From a virus, in the IMG/VR virus record IMGVR_UViG_3300033146_000452, positions 1 through 25,103 of that record: DNA of 25,103 nucleotides; one strand, 5' to 3'. The translations under genes and the position numbers were made by a program. Positions 14,955-23,504 of this stretch are shown piece after piece. Below the pieces are notes generated by a model, which saw only the letters and a program-made list of their open reading frames with translations, searched no databases and was not told where the DNA came from. Every line of letters begins with the position of its first letter. The stretch's first letter is position 1.

Positions 14955-15929
14955 ATGGTTAAAGAAGTTGAAATAGCAAATATTTACGAATATTTTGAGG
15001 CAGGGAAGCAGTACTCAATATCTGATACCCAGCCAATATTCGAAGCATCGCTTAGCAATGAGGGGATAGACTTGCACTTGGATGTCTATGCCCCGTTGCC
15101 AAGTCAATTAGAAGGAGGTAGGAAAATCTACCTATGGTTTGGTAATATTGACTTCGACAATCTATTGGTGGACTATGTTCTGATTCAGGAAACTGAGATG
15201 GATAGTTGCATTGGATTGGCGATAGGAAGATCTAAAGTTACATATGACTTCGATCTGTACAAAGTGGTTACCATACCACGTAAAATATACAATACACAAG
15301 GAACATCTGAGATCATTGTTGAACTCTATACATACGAGGCCAACATCACCACAGACTATGGATACAAACGCTTATCTGTTCCTTACACAATCACATCTGA
15401 CTCCAAATATAAGTACGACAAATCCACAGATGGAATGTACAGATTGGCAATGATAGATTTCCCAAAATACGATACTCAAGAGATTTACTACACAGGAGAT
15501 ATTGTTGTTTGGGCAGATGGGTTACTGATGTCCACAGTGGACAACAATACAGAAGTTCCGGATACTGGAATCAACTGGAAGGTACCGGAAGAAGAAGATA
15601 TCATCAACTTTGCATCAGGATATTCAGTGCATAGGCCATTGAGAGCGATAATTAGTCACATGTTGATTAGCAGATATGCTAAGTATGCAATGATTAAGGA
15701 CGCAATAGAAGCCTCGTCATTCAAGGATTATGACGATGGATTTGCTAACTCACTGGCAAATTTTATGCAGGCATACAGGGAAAGAGCAAAGATGAAACTA
15801 CTTGCCAATAGGCCAATAGATGCAGCATACGAGCTACAACAGCTCAAACTGGCATACTCAGGAATGGCAGACAAGACAAAGATAAGAAACTTCAATATAA
15901 AATATACATATACAGGAGATGCAAGATAA
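14955..15929 (+). CDS. probable neck/tail protein with carbohydrate-binding-like insert
   Basis: This 324-residue protein is not assigned to a family. Residues 1-165 are beta-rich. Residues 175-215 (YYTGDIVVWADGLLMSTVDNNT...NW) follow the Y-x-x-GD-x-V-x-[WY]-x-G-x-x...N-T...P...W pattern of small chitin- or sugar-binding modules of the CBM5/12 type. The final 100 residues are helical (AYRERAKMKLLANRPIDAAYELQQLKLAYS). The same plan of beta domain, W-bearing insert and helical end is seen in the next protein. Being directly after the portal gene suggests an adaptor, collar or neck component, present on the virion surface if the insert binds sugars. No capsid protein signature was seen here. Confidence 0.65.
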   Translation: MVKEVEIANIYEYFEAGKQYSISDTQPIFEASLSNEGIDLHLDVYAPLPSQLEGGRKIYLWFGNIDFDNLLVDYVLIQETEMDSCIGLAIGRSKVTYDFDLYKVVTIPRKIYNTQGTSEIIVELYTYEANITTDYGYKRLSVPYTITSDSKYKYDKSTDGMYRLAMIDFPKYDTQEIYYTGDIVVWADGLLMSTVDNNTEVPDTGINWKVPEEEDIINFASGYSVHRPLRAIISHMLISRYAKYAMIKDAIEASSFKDYDDGFANSLANFMQAYRERAKMKLLANRPIDAAYELQQLKLAYSGMADKTKIRNFNIKYTYTGDAR

Positions 15930-16737
15930 AGTTTACGCAAACGGAATAAGTATCGAGTGTGAAGGTCTTATTACATCCTGCCAATCACCAGATAAGAAAC
16001 TTGACCTTCTATTCTATAACAGAATGAATAAGAACGGAGATGTCCTAACATCACTGGTATACAATTCAGGGGTTTTAGACGGATCAAGTAATAGGAGAAT
16101 ACACTACGAACCAGCCAAATTACTTAGGAATACTGAGTTCGAGTTATCATACAATATATCTGGACCAGGTAACAGATGGTTAAACTCTGATATTGTGAAC
16201 ACCGAAATATCCTTATTCAAGAATAAGGGTATCTTTGCTAAGAATACAAGCAAGGAATTCGATGTAATCAATGACTATGCCGTAGTTGAGTTTGCTGGAA
16301 GTATGATGTATGACGGATGGTACAGCCTTGTATCAATCGCGTTACCCGATAGACCTAACAACGATCAAGTACCAGCCGGTACACTAAGATTAAATCAGAC
16401 AACAGGAATCGCAGAATATGCACTGGTGGACAATCCCACAATAGGGGATGATTGGAGTCCACTTAATGAAATTGATGCAAGCATCCCAATATACAATATG
16501 CTTAGGATGCCAGCCATCAACGCATACAGGAAGGAGGACTTCTTTGTATACACCAAGCTGCTGACTCTATACAAGAAACTGTTGAATGACGAAATCAAGG
16601 AGGATTGGTACTACAGATTAAGTAAAATTAAACCAAAAGTTAGAACCATCAGTGCTGCTGTTGAAGCTAAGGAATTTGCTAAGGCCCAGCTATTGTTACA
16701 ATCGATGGATCTTACTTTATTAACACTACTAGTATAA
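15919..16737 (+). CDS. probable neck/tail protein, architecture like the previous one
   Basis: This 272-residue protein starts inside the end of the previous gene (11-base overlap), so the two are probably coupled. An AGGAG directly abuts the ATG and is too close to be a normal Shine-Dalgarno. Residues 1-110 are beta-rich (an Ig-like or jelly-roll fold is possible). Around 135-180 a beta segment ends in DNPTIGDDWSPLNEID, comparable to the Trp-ended insert of the preceding protein. The last 85 residues are helical, ending AKAQLLLQSMDLTLL, parallel to the helical end of the 14955 protein. I infer a shared origin and a joint role at the head-tail junction. No enzyme motif is visible. Confidence 0.65.
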   Translation: MQDKVYANGISIECEGLITSCQSPDKKLDLLFYNRMNKNGDVLTSLVYNSGVLDGSSNRRIHYEPAKLLRNTEFELSYNISGPGNRWLNSDIVNTEISLFKNKGIFAKNTSKEFDVINDYAVVEFAGSMMYDGWYSLVSIALPDRPNNDQVPAGTLRLNQTTGIAEYALVDNPTIGDDWSPLNEIDASIPIYNMLRMPAINAYRKEDFFVYTKLLTLYKKLLNDEIKEDWYYRLSKIKPKVRTISAAVEAKEFAKAQLLLQSMDLTLLTLLV

Positions 16738-16738
16738 T

Positions 16739-17797
16739 ATGTCACAATATACAATACCTGTGCATCAGTTCATAGTAAATTCATTGCAACCCGAGATTGA
16801 TGCACTGAATATCTCTCAAACCTCAATGGAGGAAATGGGTTATTCTAACAAGGCAATGGTAGAAACAGAAAGAAAATTAAATGCTCTCATGCCAGTATAC
16901 GACTTTCTGAAGGAGTATACTTATGGAGATGAAGAAGTAGAACTAAGTGTTATCCGGGAGATGATCAATAACACTGGATTAGCGAGACTTAGCAATCAAT
17001 CTAATCAATTGGTTATCCAATCATTAAGATCTGACTCAGATATAAACCAGAGAGAAACCACAGATAGAATTACTGTGTATGTGAATAACAAGATTCAGAC
17101 AAAGGAATTTATTCCTGGAGGAAGTGATTCAATTACAATTGAGGTTTATGGAAGTGATAAATTGGATTTGATAGAAGTTTCTTTACTAAATCTTGATGAT
17201 CATAGTTTAATCGAGAAGACTGGAAGAAATAGCGTTAGAATTGATGGCATAAGTGCTAGTAGTCCTGCAACACTTGTTCTTAATGTAAAGACATATAGAA
17301 ATAATGAATTAATAACTGAAAAGACAATGAGTTATAAAATTTTATTTAATGACTGTGACACAAGTTCTAAGTTGTTCATATCGATGGCGACTCCTGAAAG
17401 ATTTACCATCTCTGATACTGATATCAACGAGACTACGAATGTCACAATTGATCCAAATAGTGGAACAGTAACAACCGGAACGCAGTTGGATTGGGTCTGG
17501 ATTGATAACAATATTGCGCCAGAAAATATATACCAATTTGATATTGGAACAGTACATGAACTAACAGTAGCATCAGGAGATACACACGCGTTGCTGATCC
17601 TACCTCAATCGCTTACAGTACAGAGTGTTGTAGAGACAGTACTTGGTACCAATGTCGCTATGACGCAGGGAGTGCATTATGATGTGATGTCGCTACAAGG
17701 ACCAACGCAGACATACAATGTTTACTACTTAAGAAACTTAGCATCAGCTAATTTCGATCAAGATAGAACATTCAAATTCTTTATTATCGCAGTGTAA
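16739..17797 (+). CDS. unknown structural protein, helical N-terminus and beta-rich body
   Basis: I do not recognise this 352-residue protein. Residues 1-95 are helical (two long amphipathic helices with little Cys or Gly). The rest is beta-rich and looks like two or three Ig-like or sandwich domains (ITVYVNNKIQ...SITIEVYGSDKLDLIEVSL; SPATLVLNVKTYRNNELITEKTMSYKI; a C-terminal sandwich from about 205 containing LDWVWIDNN). Such helical-stem plus sandwich proteins are common as fibre-attachment or tail-hub parts. It lies one base after the neck-like pair and two bases before the first fibre gene, so it may link fibres to the tail. The stretch 17080-17400 is locally richer in GTT, TTT and GAA codons than its surroundings. 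Confidence 0.6.
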   Translation: MSQYTIPVHQFIVNSLQPEIDALNISQTSMEEMGYSNKAMVETERKLNALMPVYDFLKEYTYGDEEVELSVIREMINNTGLARLSNQSNQLVIQSLRSDSDINQRETTDRITVYVNNKIQTKEFIPGGSDSITIEVYGSDKLDLIEVSLLNLDDHSLIEKTGRNSVRIDGISASSPATLVLNVKTYRNNELITEKTMSYKILFNDCDTSSKLFISMATPERFTISDTDINETTNVTIDPNSGTVTTGTQLDWVWIDNNIAPENIYQFDIGTVHELTVASGDTHALLILPQSLTVQSVVETVLGTNVAMTQGVHYDVMSLQGPTQTYNVYYLRNLASANFDQDRTFKFFIIAV

Positions 17798-17799
17798 CG

Positions 17800-19812
17800 A
17801 TGGCAATAATAATACCAGAACAACTGGAACTTCAGAATAATACTCCACTGGACAATAGACTAGTGAAGAACACACTTTACGACAGAAACAACATCCCTTA
17901 TGTTATGAGATACGAGGGGATGTTTGTTTATGTTAAGGAAACACAGAAGAATTACCAGTTGCAGAACGGAATAACCAATAGTCATTGGGTGAATACAAAC
18001 CCTGAGTTAGGGGAAGTTTTCCTTAAATCAGATCACGTCATGGTGTCGCAAGGACCCACATCTGTTGCTAGACCAATCATACTAAATTCAGATGGTGTAG
18101 TTGATGGTTCAATGATAGACTTAAGTACGGAAAGGCTAGAAAGTCTTAGTAATGTGAATGATACAATACCAAACAAGAACGATGTATTGATGTGGGATAA
18201 CACAGGACAACAATGGATAGCTAATCCAGCAATAACATCATTTGAGGCACTGGAGGACACGCCATCCAACTACTCTGGACAAGGGAACAAACTGCTTAGA
18301 GTGCGTTCTACAGAGGACGGAGTAGAATATGTAGCTGGTACAGCATTGTACTTTTCTCGCAGTGAGTTTGTTGATCAATCTACAGGAATCAATGAAGCCG
18401 GAATGCCGGTGAAATTGGATGTTAATGGGAAGATCCATGACTCCTTGATTAATCTTTCCTTGTTTTATTATGTAGGCCAGTTTACACCAACTTCAACTAC
18501 TGAATATCCAGATACAACAGGGGAATCAGCTGGAGCAACATGGGCTGTGGCTGGACTAACATCACCATATACATTCTCAGCCGGCGACTTAACTGGTCAG
18601 ACAGTAGATAACGGGGACTATATGGTGTGGGGTACATCATCATGGGCAATAATGCATGGATCCTTAGATCCTGTGCTATTCTATATGTTAGATGGATCAC
18701 AACCAATAACAGCTCCATTTCAGGCTGGGGGATTTCAACTCAAGAATCTTAGTAATGGATCAGATCTAACTGATGCAGTGACTGTTGAACAATTAAATGG
18801 AAAGGCTAATGTAATACATGATCATGTAATATCCGATATAGACGGACTTCAGACAGAATTGGATGGTAAAGCACCAATGCAGCACAACCACACACTAGAG
18901 GAATTAACTGATACCAATATACCATCAACACCACAAAATCAAGAAGTACTGACATGGTCATCAGCAGATAATGCTTGGATACCAGCAACATCTCCATCAG
19001 GAGTAACTGTACACAACTTACTGACAGGTAGAGATGCAGCAGATGCTCATCCTATTGAGTCTGTAACTGGACTTAGAGATGAGTTAGATAGTAAGTCAGA
19101 TGAAGGACACACTCACCAGATAGATGATGTGGATGGTCTTCAAACAGAATTGGATAGTAAAGCACCAGCTAATGCATCAATACCAATAGGAGGAATCATA
19201 ATGTATAGTGGCGATATCGCCAACATTCCTACTAACTGGCACTTATGTGACGGGACTAATGGAACTCCTGATTTACGAGGACAATTTGTAATTGGTGGTA
19301 ATGGAAGTGATACTGGAGTGACTGGTGGATCCAGAGATGCAATTATCGTTGAACATCACCATACAGCAGTAGCAAGCTCTGTATTTAATGGATTGCCTTT
19401 ACCTGAGCACGGTCACCAGGCACAATTTGTAGGAAATCCGTTGCAAGGACATGTTCACGGTGGAGATGTCTCAATAGATATAGGATCTCACGATCATTCC
19501 ATACCAATGTCGGCTTCAGAGAATGGTACTAATGCAGGAAGTGAAGGTGATAGATTTTTCGACAAACCACTAACAGATCCAGCTGCACTTAGAACAAGTT
19601 CATATGATTACGGTACCAAAACTGGATCATTTACTACTGACTCAGTATCAGCAGGAACTCCTACAGGTGCAGTAACTATTTCTAATGCAGGAGCAGATAT
19701 TCCTCAAGGTAATATCACAACTAATATAACAGTTGAGTCATCAGGAGCTTCAGGTACAGGTGCCAACTTACCTCCATATTATACACTAGCTTATATTATG
19801 AGGATCGCTTAA
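17800..19812 (+). CDS. tail fibre/collar protein with tail-collar and HxH-rich tip
   Basis: This 670-residue protein begins with an attachment domain (about 1-65) shared with the fibres at 20032 and 23505. A shared knob follows at 205-340 (FYYVGQFTP...EYPDTTGES...MVWG). Short shaft repeats with DGLQTELD-x-KAP and His-x-His turns (about 345-455) lead to a phage tail-collar domain near 460-515 (GGIIMYSGDIANIPTNWHLCDGTNGTPDLRGQFVIG). The tip (515-670) is rich in paired histidines (EHHHTA, EHGHQA, HVHGG, SHDHS). In T4 Gp37, H-x-H motifs bind iron inside the fibre needle and Gp12 has the same collar fold. The likely role is host adhesion as a trimer. No S74 chaperone follows, so folding would need another chaperone or none. 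Confidence 0.85.
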   Translation: MAIIIPEQLELQNNTPLDNRLVKNTLYDRNNIPYVMRYEGMFVYVKETQKNYQLQNGITNSHWVNTNPELGEVFLKSDHVMVSQGPTSVARPIILNSDGVVDGSMIDLSTERLESLSNVNDTIPNKNDVLMWDNTGQQWIANPAITSFEALEDTPSNYSGQGNKLLRVRSTEDGVEYVAGTALYFSRSEFVDQSTGINEAGMPVKLDVNGKIHDSLINLSLFYYVGQFTPTSTTEYPDTTGESAGATWAVAGLTSPYTFSAGDLTGQTVDNGDYMVWGTSSWAIMHGSLDPVLFYMLDGSQPITAPFQAGGFQLKNLSNGSDLTDAVTVEQLNGKANVIHDHVISDIDGLQTELDGKAPMQHNHTLEELTDTNIPSTPQNQEVLTWSSADNAWIPATSPSGVTVHNLLTGRDAADAHPIESVTGLRDELDSKSDEGHTHQIDDVDGLQTELDSKAPANASIPIGGIIMYSGDIANIPTNWHLCDGTNGTPDLRGQFVIGGNGSDTGVTGGSRDAIIVEHHHTAVASSVFNGLPLPEHGHQAQFVGNPLQGHVHGGDVSIDIGSHDHSIPMSASENGTNAGSEGDRFFDKPLTDPAALRTSSYDYGTKTGSFTTDSVSAGTPTGAVTISNAGADIPQGNITTNITVESSGASGTGANLPPYYTLAYIMRIA

Positions 19813-19813
19813 A

Positions 19814-20041
19814 ATGAGAAAAATTTTATACATTATTTTATTTGGGTTATTGTTATCACTAACAACTTGTAAGACATCACTTTACAAAGAAAAAGAAGTA
19901 ACCAAGAAGATAAAACATTACGTAGAACACGGGGTATTGGATACTTTAGCATACAAGGTGCAGATCATAGTAGTTGATGGAGATACAATAGCAAACGATA
20001 CACTAAAAATAAATAAATCTAAGGATAAAAAATGGCATTAA
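19814..20041 (+). CDS. small putative lipoprotein inside the fibre array
   Basis: This 75-residue protein starts MRKILYIILFGLLLSLTTC: a positive N-region, a hydrophobic core of about a dozen residues and a cysteine (C19) in LTTC. That looks like a lipoprotein signal, although Thr before Cys is less usual than Gly, Ala or Ser. The mature part is short, with a Lys/Glu-rich stretch followed by VQIIVVDGDTIANDTL. It overlaps the next fibre gene by ten bases and begins one base after the previous one, so it is expressed with the fibres. Two roles fit: an outer-membrane spanin component (no partner gene is recognisable in the window), or a superinfection-exclusion lipoprotein that blocks the receptor, as T5 Llp does. 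Neither is proven. Confidence 0.6.
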   Translation: MRKILYIILFGLLLSLTTCKTSLYKEKEVTKKIKHYVEHGVLDTLAYKVQIIVVDGDTIANDTLKINKSKDKKWH

Positions 20042-23000
20042 TATTACCTACTGGGATTGAAGTACAAGGCCCAGAACCGATAGACAATAGAATAGTTAAA
20101 CAAACACTACAGGAAAGAGATGCCATACCAAACGTGCTACGTTATGAAGGGCTTTCTGTCTACGTCATTGATGAGGAGACCGAATATCAGCTAAGAGGAG
20201 GTATCACCAATGGAGATTGGGAATCTACAAGTTTCGTTGCATGGCAATCAATGACTGGAGGTATATTCTACGAAGGAGGTAAGGTAGCCATAGGACAAAC
20301 ATCAGCAACAGGAACTCTTGATGTACGTAGCGATAACCTGGTGCAAAATCATAGTGCACTGACACTTAGAAACAATCAGGGACGAGCTATGGTATACTTC
20401 AGACAATCCGTGGATGGGATAGGAGCGGCTCTAGATCTGGCAATTAATGATACAACTGAAACCCAGCAAGTTAATATCTCTGCCAACAGTCCGTCATGGA
20501 TAGCAGGTGGAGTACTTGGTTTGGGTAAAGACAATCCGGACCCTACCTACGCTTTAGATGTAGCAGGTAGTGTCTTGATATCTAATGGATTGGAGGCAAA
20601 TACCATAACGCAGGATGGAAATCCGGTGTGGCACTCGGGTAATTTCGACCCAGACTCTAAGGAGGATGCGCTGGGAAACCCTAGTACATCTGGGTATGTT
20701 CTAAGTTCAGATACAGCGGGAGTAAGAAGTTGGGTACCACAACCCACACCAATCTCGGATGTACCAAGCGACGGTGTGCTGTATGGTAGAATAGATGCAG
20801 CATGGGCTCCTATAGCAGATACACACTATACAAAAGGTGAGCATATCGCAGTTTCACTAGGAACAGCAGATGCAGGTAAACCGATTATTTTGAATCCACA
20901 AGGTCAGATAGACACGTCGATGATAAATGCTTCCACTTTCTATTATGTAGGACCTTTTACGCCAGAGACAGCAAACGAATATCCGGATACAACGGGAGAG
21001 AGTCATGGTGCCTTCTGGGTTACACAAGGACTTGCCGCTACATATACCTTCCAAGGTGGAGATCTCGCAGGCCTTAACATTGATAATGGCGACTTTATGG
21101 TCTGGGGATCTGTAGGATGGAGTATAATGCGAGGGGAAATGAACCCATTGCTTTACTACAAACTCGATGGTTCTCAAGCAATTACGGCGGCATTCGCAGG
21201 TGGTGGACAACAGATTAAGAATATAGCAGATGGTACAGATAGCACAGATGCAGCAACGGTTGCTCAGTTAGATACAAAGTTAGAGTTAACCGGTGGTACA
21301 TTGACTGGAGGATTAACTCTTACAGGAACAAGGGAAGGGTACCTTAACATCACCACTCCACTAATGGCTGATGCATGGCCTAAACTAAGATTTAGTAATA
21401 ATGACTTGTCCAAGTGGTTAGATTTCGAGTACAATGTATCATCACATCTTTGGGGTGTATATTTAAAGGATAGTACAGCTGGAACAGAAGCAACACAAAA
21501 TAGTCTCATATTCTCAGAAGATATGGTGGCCATAGAATCCAACGTCTCAGTAACTAGAGATGTTGTGCCTACGGATGATGCTCACCTCACACGTAAGGAT
21601 TATGTTGATACAGGACTAGCAACTAAGGAGGACCAGTTGGGCAATCCAACAACGGACGGATATGTTTTGAGTTCTACCACAACAGGAGTAAGATCCTGGA
21701 TACCAATTAGCGAGCAAATTAATATACCAGATGCTCCAAGTGATGGAGTAACGTATGGTAGACTTAATGCAACATGGCAAAAAGTAGTAAATGCTGCTGG
21801 AGATGAGATGTCTGGTGACCTGACGATGATGGATTCGGATGTAATATTCAGGAAAACTGATGACATAAAAACCACACTGACACAATTTTATAATGCAGCA
21901 GGAGATAGAGTAGGTTACTTCGGAAATACAAGCGGTAACTCCACAGATTTTTATATGGTATCTGAGCTTGGTAACGTTAGAGTACTCACATCAAATGGAG
22001 ACTTTCTAGTAAACTCCAGTCCAGTATGGACAGCAGCAACCTTCGATCCAGCAACAAAAGCAGATCAAAGTGCTTTGGATGCACACACTGGGGATACCAA
22101 CAACCCGCATTCAGTAACTGCAACACAAGTAGGTGCTGATCCTGCAGGTTCTGCAAGTGCAGTACAAGCTAACTTAGATACACATACTTCTGACACATCT
22201 AACCCTCATTCTGTAACCGCAGAACAAGCAGGGGCACAAGCCGTATCAGACATCACACACCACATAACACAAGCAGGGTGGATAAGAATTGCAAAACTAA
22301 CTTCAAGTGCAGGTAGAGGAAGTTATGAGATAAGTACAAAAGTTCAAGGAGGTATTATTGCGGAAGGTGCTTTAATTTACTTTGAAGTTAATTCATATTC
22401 AGTTGCAAGTAACCCTTCAAACGTTGTTGTAAGTAATATGTCCACATATATACAAGGAGTAGGACTAATCGATAGTGACGGGGATGGTAAGCCTTGGGTT
22501 TGTGTTAAGGTTGCTCATGATGGAACGGATTATAACATGATAACACGTTTTAAATCTCTAAACACATTAGGAACCTTTACACCCTCAACCACCACAGATG
22601 CTGAAACTCTGACAATGGGTAATGAATATTTGTTTGGTACAGGGAACAGTTTTAGCGGCAATATCTTGGTAAAAAGAGATGCTAATGGGGTTGGTATTGA
22701 TGTTAGGACTTTAAACTCAGGGGACAATTACTTTACAAGATATGCAATGTGGGGTACAAATCCTGCGGGTGAGAACATTGAGATAGGGAGGTTAGCAGCT
22801 TATCAAAAAGATAGTGGTGTAAACTCAGATATTTATATATATCAAAGGTTGGCTGATGCTATGGTAAAAGCAATTACTATTTACCGTGACGGTAATGTGG
22901 GTATATATAAGGACACACCTACAGAAAAGCTGGATGTAGCCGGTAGTGTAAAAGCCAATGGCTCACTCAAAGTCAATACAACAAATCAATCTGCGGCAGT

Positions 23001-23502
23001 AAATTATTATGATAACGATGTCATACAGTGGAAAACAAGTATGTATGATGCAACAAGAAAAGATTGGGGTATTGCAAGGTATGATGATGCAGGCTCTTAT
23101 GTAAGTTATGCTTTAGCAATATCAAGGGCTACAGGTAATGTCCTCATAGGAGGTTCTGGTGAAGCATCGGAGAGACTTGAGGTTATAGGTAATGTAAAGG
23201 CAACAGATTTCATACCAACCTCAGACGCAAGACTGAAAGAAGATATACGATATGAAGTACCTTCTACAGATGGTTTAAAACCTGCTACCTACGTTATGAA
23301 GGAAACAGGTGATTTGCAGTATGGTTTTATAGCACAAGATATGCTGGATACACACCCTGAACTTGTGAAAGGGACAGGTGAGGAAAAGGATGGTGAGATT
23401 GATTATTACAGCATCAAGCTGAACTCGATAGTAGCTATGTTAGTTGCTGAGGTCCAGGATCTTAAGAAAGAAGTTAACGAATTAAAACAAAATAAACAAT
23501 AA
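20032..23502 (+). CDS. long tail fibre with C-terminal S74 intramolecular chaperone
   Basis: This is a 1156-residue fibre. Residues 1-65 match the attachment domain of the neighbouring fibres. Shaft blocks of the TLDVRS, ALDVAGSVL and VWHSGNFDPD type follow, then the shared knob near 290-425, and a repeated 48-50-residue module (211-258 and 533-582). Two H-T-[GS]-DT-[NS]-NPHSVTA repeats lie near 683-736. A distal receptor-binding region precedes the end. The last 93 residues are a peptidase S74 chaperone: S1064-DARLK1069-EDI carries the Ser-Lys dyad that cuts just before the serine once the trimer has folded, followed by YGFIAQDM and a C-terminal coiled coil (VQDLKKEVNELK). The mature fibre should therefore lose its last 93 residues. 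Confidence 0.9.
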   Translation: MALILPTGIEVQGPEPIDNRIVKQTLQERDAIPNVLRYEGLSVYVIDEETEYQLRGGITNGDWESTSFVAWQSMTGGIFYEGGKVAIGQTSATGTLDVRSDNLVQNHSALTLRNNQGRAMVYFRQSVDGIGAALDLAINDTTETQQVNISANSPSWIAGGVLGLGKDNPDPTYALDVAGSVLISNGLEANTITQDGNPVWHSGNFDPDSKEDALGNPSTSGYVLSSDTAGVRSWVPQPTPISDVPSDGVLYGRIDAAWAPIADTHYTKGEHIAVSLGTADAGKPIILNPQGQIDTSMINASTFYYVGPFTPETANEYPDTTGESHGAFWVTQGLAATYTFQGGDLAGLNIDNGDFMVWGSVGWSIMRGEMNPLLYYKLDGSQAITAAFAGGGQQIKNIADGTDSTDAATVAQLDTKLELTGGTLTGGLTLTGTREGYLNITTPLMADAWPKLRFSNNDLSKWLDFEYNVSSHLWGVYLKDSTAGTEATQNSLIFSEDMVAIESNVSVTRDVVPTDDAHLTRKDYVDTGLATKEDQLGNPTTDGYVLSSTTTGVRSWIPISEQINIPDAPSDGVTYGRLNATWQKVVNAAGDEMSGDLTMMDSDVIFRKTDDIKTTLTQFYNAAGDRVGYFGNTSGNSTDFYMVSELGNVRVLTSNGDFLVNSSPVWTAATFDPATKADQSALDAHTGDTNNPHSVTATQVGADPAGSASAVQANLDTHTSDTSNPHSVTAEQAGAQAVSDITHHITQAGWIRIAKLTSSAGRGSYEISTKVQGGIIAEGALIYFEVNSYSVASNPSNVVVSNMSTYIQGVGLIDSDGDGKPWVCVKVAHDGTDYNMITRFKSLNTLGTFTPSTTTDAETLTMGNEYLFGTGNSFSGNILVKRDANGVGIDVRTLNSGDNYFTRYAMWGTNPAGENIEIGRLAAYQKDSGVNSDIYIYQRLADAMVKAITIYRDGNVGIYKDTPTEKLDVAGSVKANGSLKVNTTNQSAAVNYYDNDVIQWKTSMYDATRKDWGIARYDDAGSYVSYALAISRATGNVLIGGSGEASERLEVIGNVKATDFIPTSDARLKEDIRYEVPSTDGLKPATYVMKETGDLQYGFIAQDMLDTHPELVKGTGEEKDGEIDYYSIKLNSIVAMLVAEVQDLKKEVNELKQNKQ
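20662..20805 (+). repeat. fibre shaft module, copy 1
   Basis: Encodes residues 211-258 of the S74 fibre, with the pattern ED-[AQ]-LGNP...GYVLSS-x-T-x-GVRSW-[VI]-P, then P-SDGV-x-YGR-[IL]-[DN]-A-[AT]-W. Copy 2 lies at 21628-21777. The copies are similar as protein but clearly diverged as DNA, so the duplication is old. Confidence 0.8.
21628..21777 (+). repeat. fibre shaft module, copy 2
   Basis: Encodes residues 533-582 of the S74 fibre and repeats the module at 20662-20805, with the same ordered GYVLSS, GVRSW and SDGV-x-YGR anchors. The two copies bracket the shared knob domain, suggesting that the knob and one module were duplicated or inserted together. Confidence 0.8.
22078..22239 (+). 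repeat. tandem D-x-HT-x-DT-x-NPHSVT shaft repeats
   Basis: Two copies of about 21 residues (22078-22140 and 22177-22239) share HT-[GS]-DT-[NS]-NPHSVTA-x-Q-x-GA. A third copy is in the next fibre gene at 24714-24776. Each is followed by, or leads into, the same kind of distal domain. These are shaft units that make convenient points for module exchange. Confidence 0.8.
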
Positions 23503-23504
23503 AT

